Positions 17,511-25,858 of a DNA stretch of 64,000 nt are shown here, piece after piece. The notes beneath the pieces are model-generated. The model made no database searches. It had not been told where the DNA came from and saw only the letters and a program-made list of their open reading frames with translations. The first letter of the stretch is position 1. Every line of letters begins with the position of its first letter. The position numbers were made by a program, and so were the translations under genes. The DNA is from Yersinia massiliensis (GTDB lineage: Bacteria; Pseudomonadota; Gammaproteobacteria; Enterobacterales; Enterobacteriaceae): the NCBI RefSeq assembly GCF_003048255.1, contig NZ_CP028487.1:434001-498000 (forward strand), written 5' to 3'.

Positions 17511-18332
17511 TTATTGCGACATATCAGATCGCGGGTTCGATAGCATGTGTACGGCAGCAATGGTCTGCATATCCTCATAACCACCACCCCGACGAATTCC
17601 TCGTACTGGGCAGGCATCCAGATAATCTATGCCTACCGCCAACTTCAAATGTTGATTCGGTTTGCAGGTGTTATTGGTCACATCAAAGCTTTGCCAATGC
17701 CCATCCAACCACACTTCGGCCCAAGCATGGGTCGCGACATGACTAGAGGATTCTGTATAAAGATAGCCGCTTACATAGCGGGCTGGAATATTTAAACTGC
17801 GGCAACACGCCAGAAAGACGTGGGTGTGATCTTGGCATACCCCTTGTTGAGCGGCAAAAGCTTGTGCTGCGCTGTCTTGGACCGTGGTGGTGCCAGGGCT
17901 ATAGGGCATTTTGGCTAACAGCTCCCCCATCATCCGTGTTAGGCAATCCAATTGTGCATCTGCGCGGGCGGCCCCCTGACAATGGCTAGCAGCAAACTGA
18001 CGGATCGCGGTATCGGGTTGCGTGAGTGGGCTATGGCGTAGAAATACCAGTGGCGAGAGATGATCACCACTGTCATCTTCCACATTATCTTCAATCTCGA
18101 CCACGCCTTGAGCTTGAATAGTAATGGCCTGATGCGGCTTATCCAGTGTCAGCACATGTAGCACGTTACCAAAAGCATCAGTGGTGCAAATGGCCTCTTC
18201 CGGCAAACTCAGTTGCCAAGACAAAATTCGCTGGTGGGCTGAATCTTGTGGCGTCAGGCGTAGATATTGCGTGCTGTGCTGCACCTGTTGGGCGTAAGTA
18301 TAATGGGTGCTGTGATCGACATTCAGTCTCAT
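17511..18332 (-). CDS. Transglutaminase-like cysteine protease family protein
   Basis: This 273-residue protein has an N-terminal bacterial transglutaminase-like beta domain (residues 1-100) and a catalytic transglutaminase core with a complete triad: C166 in QGVCQDH, H202 in ATHAWAEVW and D217 in SFDVTNN. Family members act as peptidases or amide-bond enzymes. The start overlaps the alpha-E gene by 4 bases and the stop lies 14 bases before Anbu. Together with the ATP-grasp partner this suggests making and breaking of a peptide-like tag or metabolite, which is inference from conserved gene association. No signal peptide, so cytoplasmic. Confidence 0.9.
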   Translation of the reverse strand: MRLNVDHSTHYTYAQQVQHSTQYLRLTPQDSAHQRILSWQLSLPEEAICTTDAFGNVLHVLTLDKPHQAITIQAQGVVEIEDNVEDDSGDHLSPLVFLRHSPLTQPDTAIRQFAASHCQGAARADAQLDCLTRMMGELLAKMPYSPGTTTVQDSAAQAFAAQQGVCQDHTHVFLACCRSLNIPARYVSGYLYTESSSHVATHAWAEVWLDGHWQSFDVTNNTCKPNQHLKLAVGIDYLDACPVRGIRRGGGYEDMQTIAAVHMLSNPRSDMSQ

Positions 18333-19258
18333 TGAACCTCCAAATAGGTTTGACGAATGCTGTCAGCTATCGCATTGATCTTGCCTAAAAAATCCATCAG
18401 ATAGACGTGCAAGCCATCGGCCATGACATCATTGATACTGCTAAAACGCAGCTCGGCGAGCAAGATACTGACTAACCGCCGTGGTTGGTTACTTTGATTG
18501 CCACCTATCAATTCCAGTTGTTGTTCCATGTCATTGATGCAAGCGAGTAGGGAGCGTGGAATTTCATTGCGTAAAATCAGCAGTTCCGCAATGGCTTCGC
18601 GGCTAAGTTGCTGCTTGTACAAACTGTGGTAAGCCTCACGTGCACTCACGGCTCGCAGCAAAGTGTCCATTCGGTAGTATTCGCGCACCGGATCGTCATC
18701 GTTATCCAATAGTTGGTTTTTGACATCCAACAGGCGAGCCGTGCTATCCGCTCGTTCAATCAGGGTACCCAACCGAATAAAATAGAGCGCATCGCTGCGC
18801 AGCAATGTGCCGTAAACCGCACCACGAAACAGGTGTGAGCGTTCTTTAACCCAGTCAAAAAAGGCATCAATACCGGCGGCGCTGATACCTTGCCGACGCA
18901 GCTGTTTCATCTCAATCCAAGTGGCATTGATGCTTTCCCAAACCTCGGACGACAAGCTACCGCGCACAGCATGAGCATTATTCCAAGCCATCTGTAAACA
19001 ACTGAAAATACTGCTGGGGTTATGGCTATCGAGGACAAAAAAATTGAGCAAATGCGTCATGGAGACTTGCGGATAGTGCTCGGCAAACAGCGTCTGGGTA
19101 TTGCTCAGGCTGAGCGGCACCAGTAAATCAAAATTCACTCGGCTGCTGGTGGGCATCATCGAGAGCCGATTGGTGACATCCAGTACACGGGTGATGTTCT
19201 CGGCTCGTTCAAGATAACGGGCCATCCAATAAAGCTCACTGGCTGTTCGGCTTAGCAT
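18329..19258 (-). CDS. Alpha-E domain protein
   Basis: This all-helical 309-residue protein opens with MLSRTASELYWMARYLERAEN, the signature of the alpha-E family (formerly DUF403). The rest is Leu/Arg-rich helix with no catalytic motif visible. It always accompanies a circularly permuted ATP-grasp protein and a transglutaminase-like protein, and may be a scaffold or partner of the ligase. It overlaps both neighbours (7 bases with the ATP-grasp gene, 4 with the transglutaminase gene), so the operon is tightly coupled. Confidence 0.9.
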   Translation of the reverse strand: MLSRTASELYWMARYLERAENITRVLDVTNRLSMMPTSSRVNFDLLVPLSLSNTQTLFAEHYPQVSMTHLLNFFVLDSHNPSSIFSCLQMAWNNAHAVRGSLSSEVWESINATWIEMKQLRRQGISAAGIDAFFDWVKERSHLFRGAVYGTLLRSDALYFIRLGTLIERADSTARLLDVKNQLLDNDDDPVREYYRMDTLLRAVSAREAYHSLYKQQLSREAIAELLILRNEIPRSLLACINDMEQQLELIGGNQSNQPRRLVSILLAELRFSSINDVMADGLHVYLMDFLGKINAIADSIRQTYLEVQ

Positions 19259-20688
19259 GCATCATCCTCCAATACCCAAGTGTCTTTGGTTCCGCCACCT
19301 TGCGAGGAGTTAACCACCAGAGAGCCTTCCGCCAGTGCTACGCGCGTGAGTCCACCCGGTACCAAACGAATTTCTGATCCCGATAGGGCAAAGGGACGCA
19401 AATCAATATGGCGCGGCGCAAGACCGTTATTGACGAAAGTGGGGCAGGTCGAGAGTGCGAGGGTTTCTTGCGCGATGTAGTTTTGTGGTTTCGCCAGCAG
19501 CAATTGGCGGAATTGGGCGATTTCTGTTTGCGTGGCCGCTGGGCCGATCAACATGCCGTAGCCCCCTGCACCATGCACTTCTTTCACCACCATTTGATCC
19601 AAATTAGCCAATACATAAGAGAGATCAGCCGGTTGGCGGCATTGCCATGTGGGTACGTTCGCCAGAATAGGATCTTCTGCGAGGTAAAAACGGATCATAT
19701 CCGGCACATAGGGGTAGATAGATTTATCATCTGCCACGCCAGTGCCAATGGCGTTAGCCAGCACCACGCCCCCTGCGCGATAAACCGACAGCAATCCGGG
19801 GACACCTAACATGGAGTCAGGGCGGAAAGCCAGCGGGTCGAGGAAGGCGTCGTCCACTCGTCGATAGATAACATCAATCTTGCAAGGGCCAGCAGTCGTC
19901 CGCATAAAGACTGCGCCTTCTTTGACGAACAGATCGGCGCTTTCCACCAACTCAACCCCCATTTGTTGCGCCAGAAAACTGTGCTCAAAGTAGGCACTGT
20001 TTAAGCGACCAGGGGTCAACACCACCACGGTAGGGTCATTGATGGGTGTACTTTCACGCAGCGTTTGTAGCAGATGAGAAGGGTAGCGTTCCACCGGTGC
20101 AATGCGTTGTTCCGCAAAGAGTTCTGGGTAGAGCCGCATCATCATTTTGCGGTTTTCCAGCATGTAAGAGACGCCGGATGGCGTGCGTAGATTGTCTTCC
20201 AGCACATAATAGAGGCCGTCACTATTACGAACCATATCGACGCCAATAATATGTGCGTAGATATTTTGGTGCAGATTGACCCCTTGCATGCAGGGCTGAT
20301 ATTGATCATTGGCGAGCACTTGCTCTGCCGGAATGATCCCTGCTTTGAGGATATGTTGGTCGTGGTAAATATCATGGAGAAACGCATTCAGCGCTTGTAC
20401 ACGCTGGCGAATGCCTCGATCTAACATCTGCCATTCACTGGCGGGGATAATGCGCGGCACGCTGTCGAACGGGATTAACCGCTCCGCACCGTCATCGTCG
20501 CCATACACGTTAAAGGTAATACCCACCCGATGAAACAGCAGTGCAGCTTCTTCACGCTTGCGCGCAATCGTCAGCTGATCGGCCTGTTGTAACCATTGCC
20601 AGTAGGCGTCGTAATGGCTGCGGTGTTGTCCCTGCGCCAGTAACATTTCATCGAAAAATCGTGATGCGGAAAGGTCGATGTTCAGCAT
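19252..20688 (-). CDS. Circularly permuted type 2 ATP-grasp protein
   Basis: This 478-residue protein is of the former DUF404/DUF407 family, a circularly permuted ATP-grasp amidoligase. Recognisable stretches are YVLEDNLRTPSGVSYMLENR, VVLTPGRLNSAYFEH, VDVIYRRVDDAFLDPL-like (IDVIYRRVDD), NAIGTGVADDKSIYPYVPD and VVKEVHGAGGYGMLIGP. It is expected to use ATP to form a peptide-type bond on an unknown substrate. The frame stays open to 20751, but a good GCGAGGTG ribosome site precedes the ATG at 20688, so I use that start. It is first in the Anbu operon. Confidence 0.9.
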   Translation of the reverse strand: MLNIDLSASRFFDEMLLAQGQHRSHYDAYWQWLQQADQLTIARKREEAALLFHRVGITFNVYGDDDGAERLIPFDSVPRIIPASEWQMLDRGIRQRVQALNAFLHDIYHDQHILKAGIIPAEQVLANDQYQPCMQGVNLHQNIYAHIIGVDMVRNSDGLYYVLEDNLRTPSGVSYMLENRKMMMRLYPELFAEQRIAPVERYPSHLLQTLRESTPINDPTVVVLTPGRLNSAYFEHSFLAQQMGVELVESADLFVKEGAVFMRTTAGPCKIDVIYRRVDDAFLDPLAFRPDSMLGVPGLLSVYRAGGVVLANAIGTGVADDKSIYPYVPDMIRFYLAEDPILANVPTWQCRQPADLSYVLANLDQMVVKEVHGAGGYGMLIGPAATQTEIAQFRQLLLAKPQNYIAQETLALSTCPTFVNNGLAPRHIDLRPFALSGSEIRLVPGGLTRVALAEGSLVVNSSQGGGTKDTWVLEDDAC

Positions 20689-20911
20689 TATCACCTCGCT
20701 AACAGAACAGGCTGTAGTGGGGATCAGGCATAAACTGTGCCAGCTCGCCAAATAGGCAAAATAAGGGGGGTTAGTACAAATTTAGCACTATTAGGGTGCA
20801 ATTGGTGAGCAGGGTGCTTTATTTATGGGCAGAAAATGAGGACATCAGCAGGGTGATGGTCTGCGATAGCGCATCCGGAAAGAGGGGCGATATTGACGCA
20901 TGAGAACAAGA

Positions 20912-20933
20912 ACGGCTGGCAATCACCAGCCGT
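20912..20933 (-). terminator. Probable terminator of the pyrBI-ridA operon
   Basis: Nineteen bases after the ridA stop, on the minus strand, ACGGCTGG pairs with CCAGCCGT around a 6-base loop and is followed by TTCTTGTTCT. The T-run is imperfect, so termination may be modest. Confidence 0.6.
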
Positions 20934-20952
20934 ATTCGCAATGACATCAGAA

Positions 20953-21339
20953 TTAACGACGTACTGCGATAGCTTCGATTTCGATTTTGACGTCTTTTGG
21001 CAGACGAGCGACTTCAACACAAGAGCGCGCAGGGAATGGCGCATTGTGCTCATTAAAGAACGCTTCGTAAGTGGCATTAACGGTGCTGAAATCATTTAGA
21101 TCTTTCACGAATACCGTGGTTTTCACGATATCGGCAACTTTCAGGCCCGCAGCTTCAACGATGGCTTTGACGTTTTCTAGCGACTGACGAGCTTGTGCAG
21201 AAACATCGTCGGCCACTAGACCGGTTTTAGGATCAACGGGGATCTGGCCGGAAGTCAGGATCATGCTGCCAAGGTCAACGCCTTGGACGTAAGGGCCGAT
21301 AGCGGCAGGGGCTTGTTCAGTGCTGATAATGCGTGACAT
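20953..21339 (-). CDS. ridA: 2-iminobutanoate/2-iminopropanoate deaminase (RidA)
   Basis: This 128-residue RidA/YjgF protein forms a trimer that hydrolyses reactive enamine/imine products of PLP enzymes such as threonine dehydratase. The substrate-binding arginine is in FPARSCVEVARLP near the C-terminus. GPYVQGVDLGSMILTSGQIP and ENVKAIVEAAG are typical family stretches. AGGAGTCTAC precedes the ATG. It lies downstream of pyrI with a 184-base gap that contains a GGCAACC...GGTTGCC inverted repeat (about 21467-21502), the same neighbourhood as in E. coli. Confidence 0.97.
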   Translation of the reverse strand: MSRIISTEQAPAAIGPYVQGVDLGSMILTSGQIPVDPKTGLVADDVSAQARQSLENVKAIVEAAGLKVADIVKTTVFVKDLNDFSTVNATYEAFFNEHNAPFPARSCVEVARLPKDVKIEIEAIAVRR

Positions 21340-21523
21340 GTAGACTCCTGATTTATGTAATGCGGAAAAGAGGTCCCCTTCATCTTTCGCTAACAGGCAC
21401 GTAAACGGCCTGATGAGATCAATGGGATATTATTATCTCTGCCATTATAAAGCTGGGATGAATAACGGCAACCGGCGCGAACTCAGTTTGCTGCGGGTTG
21501 CCGTGCTAATTCGTTTACAGTGC

Positions 21524-21988
21524 TTAATCTGCTTGCAACACGACCTGATGATCGAACTCTTTCTCGCAATATTGGCATTTCAGGTGAATTTCACCCTGAC
21601 TGGCTTTCACTTTGAAGCTGGAGTCGACCGGTTCATTGTGGCTAATGCAGTTGCTGTTTGGGCAGGTGAGAACGCCGTCTATCCGCTCTGGCAGGCTCAG
21701 CGTCAATTTCTTCACTACTTCGTAGTTATCGATGCGGTTGACGGTGGCATCTGGCGCATACATCGCCAATTGGTTGGCTTGCTGTTCGGTCAGGAAGGTA
21801 TTTTCTATCTTAATCAGGTCTTTACGGCCTGAACGCTTAGAGGGCAGATTTAAGCCGATAGTAATACGTTGGTCTGTGGCGGTCAGTTTGAACAGCGACA
21901 ATAATTTGAAGCCGATTTGCGCCGGAATATGGTCAATCACGGTGCCGCATTTGATCGCTTCAACCTGTAGTTTGTAATCTTGAGTCAT
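21524..21988 (-). CDS. pyrI: Aspartate carbamoyltransferase regulatory chain
   Basis: This 154-residue regulatory subunit binds CTP and ATP and holds the dodecameric ATCase together. The N-terminal allosteric part ([20 protein letters not shown]) and the C-terminal zinc site with four cysteines (CPNSNC and CQYCEKEF) are complete. The frame opens two codons earlier (21994), but alignment with E. coli PyrI ([13 protein letters not shown]) points to the ATG at 21988. It lies 13 bases downstream of pyrB in the pyrLBI operon. Confidence 0.97.
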   Translation of the reverse strand: MTQDYKLQVEAIKCGTVIDHIPAQIGFKLLSLFKLTATDQRITIGLNLPSKRSGRKDLIKIENTFLTEQQANQLAMYAPDATVNRIDNYEVVKKLTLSLPERIDGVLTCPNSNCISHNEPVDSSFKVKASQGEIHLKCQYCEKEFDHQVVLQAD

Positions 21989-22001
21989 GTTCAATCCTCC
22001 C

Positions 22002-22937
22002 TCAAAGAGCCAATTCAGCGTTTAACACCAGAGCCAGCAGCGCCTGACGTGCGAAAATCCCGTTACCTGCTTGTTGGAAATAGTAGGCATAAGGCGTTTT
22101 ATCGACATCGGTAGTGATTTCATCAATCCGCGGCAGGGGATGCAGGACTTTGAGATTATCGCGTGCGCCATTCAAATCCGACGCGCGTAGAACAAATTGC
22201 GCTTTGACATTGGCATATTCTGACGGATCAAGGCGCTCTTTTTGTACACGGGTCATGTAGAGAATATCCAGATTGGCGACCACTTCTTCGATGCTTTCAT
22301 GCAGGCTGTATTCAATTCCTTTTTCATCCAGCATTTGCAGGATGTAAGCAGGCATTGCCAGTGCATCGGGGGCGATAAAGAAGAAGCGATTGCCATCGAA
22401 TTTGGCCAGCGCTTGCGTCAGTGAATGCACGGTGCGGCCATATTTTAGGTCACCGACCATGGCAATATTGATGTTATCCAGCCGCCCTTGGGTTTCCTGA
22501 ATGGTGAATAAGTCGAGTAACGTTTGTGTTGGGTGTTGATTTGCTCCGTCACCTGCATTGACCACGGGGACATTGCCGGAGAACTGTGCTGCCAAGCGGG
22601 CCGCGCCTTCCTGTGGATGGCGCATCACGATGGCATCGACATAGGTGCTGATGACCGACATGGTATCTGCGAGTGTCTCGCCTTTTTTGCCCAGCGAGGT
22701 GTTGCTGCTGTCAGAGAAACCGACCACCGATGCACCCAACCGATGAATCGAGGTTTCAAATGACAAGCGGGTGCGGGTCGAAGCTTCGAAAAAGCAACTG
22801 GCGATCACTTTGTGTTTTAACAGCTCAGGTTGCGGACGACTTTTTAGGCTGGCGGCGGTGCGCAATACCAGTTCCAGTTCATCGCGACATAAGTCGTTAA
22901 TTGAGATGATGTGCTTGTGATACAACGGGTTGGCCAT
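22002..22937 (-). CDS. pyrB: Aspartate carbamoyltransferase catalytic chain
   Basis: This 311-residue protein catalyses the first committed step of pyrimidine synthesis, carbamoyl phosphate plus aspartate to carbamoyl aspartate. The carbamoyl-phosphate motif STRTRLSFE and HPTQTLLDL are intact, as are the aspartate-binding TRVQKERLD and HPLPRIDEI. It is preceded by the pyrL leader peptide and attenuator and followed by pyrI. CTP and ATP act through PyrI, and UTP through the attenuator. Confidence 0.98.
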   Translation of the reverse strand: MANPLYHKHIISINDLCRDELELVLRTAASLKSRPQPELLKHKVIASCFFEASTRTRLSFETSIHRLGASVVGFSDSSNTSLGKKGETLADTMSVISTYVDAIVMRHPQEGAARLAAQFSGNVPVVNAGDGANQHPTQTLLDLFTIQETQGRLDNINIAMVGDLKYGRTVHSLTQALAKFDGNRFFFIAPDALAMPAYILQMLDEKGIEYSLHESIEEVVANLDILYMTRVQKERLDPSEYANVKAQFVLRASDLNGARDNLKVLHPLPRIDEITTDVDKTPYAYYFQQAGNGIFARQALLALVLNAELAL

Positions 22938-23068
22938 TTTCGCTCTCCTGTGTGACTGCCCGTGGTCGCGGGCTACCCTGGTGTTTTTATACCCGTTATC
23001 TTTTTATTGGCAGATTGGGTATGCTCAGTTTTTACGCAGTAATGTTAAATTCAGTGCCGATCGGCAGA

Positions 23069-23094
23069 CAAAAAAAAGCCCCTCAATGAGGGGC
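23069..23094 (-). terminator. pyrBI attenuator (intrinsic terminator)
   Basis: On the minus strand GCCCCTCATTGAGGGGC forms a compact hairpin and is followed by eight T residues. The pyrL stop codon lies in the loop, so a ribosome closely following RNA polymerase blocks hairpin formation. This is the classical UTP-sensitive attenuation arrangement. Confidence 0.9.
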
Positions 23095-23205
23095 CTTACG
23101 GGATCGGTTTAGCAACGGGAGAGACCAAGGCACTTGGCTGCCTGCTGGCTGGTCATTTTCAACAAAATGACGATGTAGAGCGAAATCTAAGCAGCTTTTC
23201 ATCAT
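23083..23205 (-). CDS. pyrL: pyrBI operon leader peptide
   Basis: A 40-codon ORF starts at the first of two adjacent ATG codons behind CCGGGAGATAT and stops inside the attenuator hairpin at 23083. It reads MMKSCLDFALHRHF and so on, ending SRKAPH. The sequence differs from the E. coli leader peptide, but only position matters for this mechanism. It begins about 25 bases after the promoter and is separated from pyrB by 145 bases. Confidence 0.8.
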   Translation of the reverse strand: MMKSCLDFALHRHFVENDQPAGSQVPWSLPLLNRSRKAPH

Positions 23206-23227
23206 ATCTCCCGGCAAATTGTGGCGA

Positions 23228-23255
23228 ATTATACTCGCGTGATTTTTCTCTGCAA
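23228..23255 (-). promoter_or_regulatory. pyrLBI promoter
   Basis: TTGCAG (23250-23255) and a perfect TATAAT (23228-23233) on the minus strand are separated by 16 bases and lie directly upstream of the pyrL leader peptide. Transcription would start near 23221. The promoter is about 65 bases from the end of repeat block C. Confidence 0.8.
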
Positions 23256-23321
23256 GGGGTAAAAGCCGCATTTTTTATGATTAGCAAACGATTACTTTTT
23301 TGTTGATATTCGATTCGATTA

Positions 23322-23921
23322 GGTGATCGGTTCGGTTGACATGAGATCGGCGATCACCTTGGCTCTGATGCCTCAACCGCCAATGGGTCACAAGCGCGTG
23401 ACCCCTTGGAACCCTGCGCTTGCGCACGTATCGCTTGTCCACTGCGTGGATTCCCTCACTCATCGTTTCGGCTGACGGACGGCTTTACGCGGGTCCCTCC
23501 GCGCGACGCCTAAAACGGGCGTCCTGCCCGTTTTCCTTGCCTTCTCTCTTCACTCGGCAGCTCAAATGTGCTTTTAAACTTCAAAATCAAAACCATGGTT
23601 TTTAGGTCTTGGGTCTTGGGTCTTGGGTCTTGGGTCTTGGATCTTGGATTGTGAATTGTGGGTTTTGACCTTGAGCGCAATCAGGAATATTGCCGACAAA
23701 GATTGCAGGCCGAATGAGCCGCATGGACGCGGCGAAAGGGGCTGTCGAGCTGGGAGCGAGTCAGCGCCGGTTCGATAAGCCGGCAAGCTGTAGGAGGGAA
23801 TGGCGAAGCCACAATATTTCGCGCAAAGGCGCGGGTGTTGGGCCGCCGCCCTGCGGCCCGACTCGGTTGAGGCGACACAGATAAAGTGACCACCGAACGA
23901 ATATCAACCGAAACCAGATCC
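23322..23921 (+). repeat. Large non-coding repeat, block C
   Basis: This copy lies between the pyrL promoter and the 3' end of npr. It starts with the 60-bp end module (23322-23381), then a palindrome (23380-23409), a TCCAC...GTGGA hairpin (23438-23450) replacing the CCTGC...GCAGG hairpin of A and B, the 76-bp core (23509-23584, identical to B), the expanded heptamer array, the CGCGGCGAAAGGGGCTGTCGA-type middle shared with A, the GGGCCGC...GCGGCCC segment (23812-23874) and tail units to about 23965. Frames open in it on both strands look like by-products of its composition. Confidence 0.9.
23605..23667. repeat. Heptamer tandem array in block C, with decayed units
   Basis: Five perfect GGTCTTG units (23605-23639) are followed without a gap by four diverged heptamers: GATCTTG, GATTGTG, AATTGTG and GGTTTTG. 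The array is therefore nine units long, against five in A and B, and shows both expansion and decay. Confidence 0.9.
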
Positions 23922-23988
23922 AGTCCTCAACCAAACCAGATCCAGCCCTCAACAGAAACCAGATCCGATCCTTAACCCCGTGTGCCCC

Positions 23989-24261
23989 CTAATCCTCATC
24001 AAACCCCGAATTAAACAACTCAATCACCGCAGCCAGTGCTTGAATCTCATCAGGGCCGGTCGCTTCGACTTCAATCTGACGGCCTTTGGCTGAATCTAGC
24101 ATCAGCAGTGCAATCACACTGCTGGCTTCAGCTTCGGTCCCACTGTCATTACGTAACATCACTTCTGCATCAAAACTCTGAACCAATTCGAACAACTTCA
24201 TCGCGGGTCTGGCGTGCATCCCCAACTTGTTCTTGATTTCAACAGTCTGTTTGATGGTCAT
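23989..24261 (-). CDS. ptsO: Phosphocarrier protein NPr of the nitrogen PTS
   Basis: This 90-residue HPr-like protein (also called npr) has the phosphorylation histidine H16 in [10 protein letters not shown]. It passes phosphate from EI-Ntr (PtsP) to EIIA-Ntr (PtsN). The gene starts at the last base of rapZ, an ATG overlap with its stop, in the conserved rpoN-hpf-ptsN-rapZ-ptsO order. In E. coli yrbL and mtgA follow; here the operon ends directly at repeat block C. Confidence 0.96.
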   Translation of the reverse strand: MTIKQTVEIKNKLGMHARPAMKLFELVQSFDAEVMLRNDSGTEAEASSVIALLMLDSAKGRQIEVEATGPDEIQALAAVIELFNSGFDED

Positions 24262-25112
24262 TATTTACGTTTTTCCAGAGTGCGGTGACGTGATTGCACA
24301 TTCTTGCCACGCGCGCGGAAATAATCAGCCAATTGTTCAGCAACATAGACTGAGCGGTGCTTACCGCCAGTACAACCAATGGCTACCGTGAGATAACTGC
24401 GATTATTGGTTTCCAGCATCGGCAGCCATTGTTCTAAGTAGCTACGCGTCTGGTAAACAAAGTTATGCACTTCGGTGTGGCGATCAAGGAAGGAGATAAC
24501 CGGCTTATCCAAACCGGTCATTGGGCGTAATTTTGGATCCCAATGTGGGTTTGGTAGGAAACGCACGTCGAAGACGTAATCAGCGTCAATGGGAATGCCG
24601 TGCTTAAAGCCAAAGGACTCAAACACCATCGTCAGCTCACGCTCGCGTTTACCCAATAGGCGAGTACGCAGCATTTCAGCTAACTCATGCACTGACATTT
24701 CTGAGGTATCGATAATCAGATCCGCCCGTGAGCGCAAAGGCTCCAGCAGATCACTCTCTTCATCGATAGCACTTTCTAATGATAGGTTTTTAGTCGACAG
24801 CGGGTGCAGACGACGGGTATCACTGTAGCGACGAATCAGGGTATTGCGGTCAGCATCTAAAAAAAGCAACTGCGGCGAAAAGCTGTCTGGCAACTGAGTC
24901 ATGGCATGCTCAAATACCTCAGGTGATTCAGGCATATTGCGCACGTCTATACTTACCGCAGCAGAAATATTTCTATCGGCAAGCGTGCTCGCCAATTGTG
25001 GTAGTAGAACCACAGGCAAGTTATCGACACAGTAAAAGCCCATATCTTCCAATGCGCGCAAAGCAACAGACTTCCCTGAACCGGAACGGCCGCTGACAAT
25101 CATCAGCACCAT
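24261..25112 (-). CDS. rapZ: RNase adapter protein RapZ
   Basis: This 283-residue RNA-binding P-loop protein has a Walker A at residues 8-15 (GRSGSGKS) and a basic C-terminal tail (RHRTLEKRK) used in RNA binding. In E. coli it delivers the sRNA GlmZ to RNase E for cleavage and so controls GlmS and amino-sugar supply. [16 protein letters not shown] is the family's conserved C-terminal block. It lies 153 bases downstream of ptsN. That gap holds no gene. Confidence 0.97.
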   Translation of the reverse strand: MVLMIVSGRSGSGKSVALRALEDMGFYCVDNLPVVLLPQLASTLADRNISAAVSIDVRNMPESPEVFEHAMTQLPDSFSPQLLFLDADRNTLIRRYSDTRRLHPLSTKNLSLESAIDEESDLLEPLRSRADLIIDTSEMSVHELAEMLRTRLLGKRERELTMVFESFGFKHGIPIDADYVFDVRFLPNPHWDPKLRPMTGLDKPVISFLDRHTEVHNFVYQTRSYLEQWLPMLETNNRSYLTVAIGCTGGKHRSVYVAEQLADYFRARGKNVQSRHRTLEKRK

Positions 25113-25265
25113 GTGAGTGACTCCCCTTGGTATCTGTACCTATCATCTTTCAAGTTGCCAGTGTGTTGAGCACTTTCTGACAGCGAGAAATCTATTGGAT
25201 ATACATTAAGATTCTGTATTCCGGCTATATGAGCAGAACATGACAATTAAAACAGATAGCACTGA

Positions 25266-25748
25266 TTACGCTGTCTCTGGCGGTAATTCGGTCATGATCT
25301 GATAAAGCTCGTCATCACTTTGTGCTGCGCGTAGGCGACGACATACTGTTTTATCAGCTAATCGCTTGGCCACTAAAGATAAAGTGTGTAAATGAGTTTT
25401 ACATTGATCTGCCGGAACCAACAAGGCAAATAATAGATCAACAGGTTGATTATCAATAGCATCGAAGGCAATCGGTTGTTCCAAACGGAGAAATACGCCC
25501 ACTGCACGCAGTGTGTCTTCCTCTAACTTGCCATGAGGTATCGCGATGCCACTGCCAATGCCTGTACTGCCCATACGTTCGCGGGTCAATACAGCATCGA
25601 AAACGACCTGTGAAGGCAAGTTAAGCTGTTTGGCAGCTAACTCGCTGATAATTTCCAAAGCCCGTTTTTTACTGGAGCAATGTACGGAGCTTTTGGTGCA
25701 CTCGATATTTAATACCGAGCTTAATTGCAATGCTGGATCGTTGGTCAT
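25266..25748 (-). CDS. ptsN: Nitrogen-PTS EIIA component
   Basis: This 160-residue EIIA-Ntr accepts phosphate from NPr on the histidine in GIAIPHGKLEED and regulates potassium transport and other targets in its unphosphorylated form. The frame opens at a GTG four codons earlier (25760), but the ATG at 25748 aligns with E. coli PtsN, so I use it. It follows hpf after about 110 bases that include an inverted repeat. Start uncertainty is four codons. Confidence 0.96.
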   Translation of the reverse strand: MTNDPALQLSSVLNIECTKSSVHCSSKKRALEIISELAAKQLNLPSQVVFDAVLTRERMGSTGIGSGIAIPHGKLEEDTLRAVGVFLRLEQPIAFDAIDNQPVDLLFALLVPADQCKTHLHTLSLVAKRLADKTVCRRLRAAQSDDELYQIMTELPPETA

Positions 25749-25775
25749 CTCATCTTTCACTTAAGCGCTGTTTTA

Positions 25776-25810
25776 AGCCTGACTCTACGGATAGTCGGTA
25801 GAGCCAGGCT
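25776..25810 (-). other. Intercistronic inverted repeat between hpf and ptsN
   Basis: AGCCTGACTCTAC and GTAGAGCCAGGCT form a 13-bp stem with one mismatch and a 9-base loop. It is followed on the minus strand only by TTAAAA, so it looks more like an mRNA-stabilising or processing stem than a strong terminator. Confidence 0.5.
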
Positions 25811-25858
25811 ATGTAGCGAGGGTAGAACCGCCGTTAGATAAACTAACGACTAGGATTC

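Noticed and set aside
23574..23893. Several overlapping ORFs on the minus strand of block C, and similar ones in A and B
   Set aside because: They are read from heptamer arrays and hairpins (repeated PRPKTQD-like peptides), overlap each other in different frames and have no start signals.
25150..25200. Possible remnant of the palindromic intergenic repeat (CTTTCAAGTTGCCAGTGTG) between rapZ and ptsN
   Set aside because: Only one short half resembles the repeat, with no matching right end.
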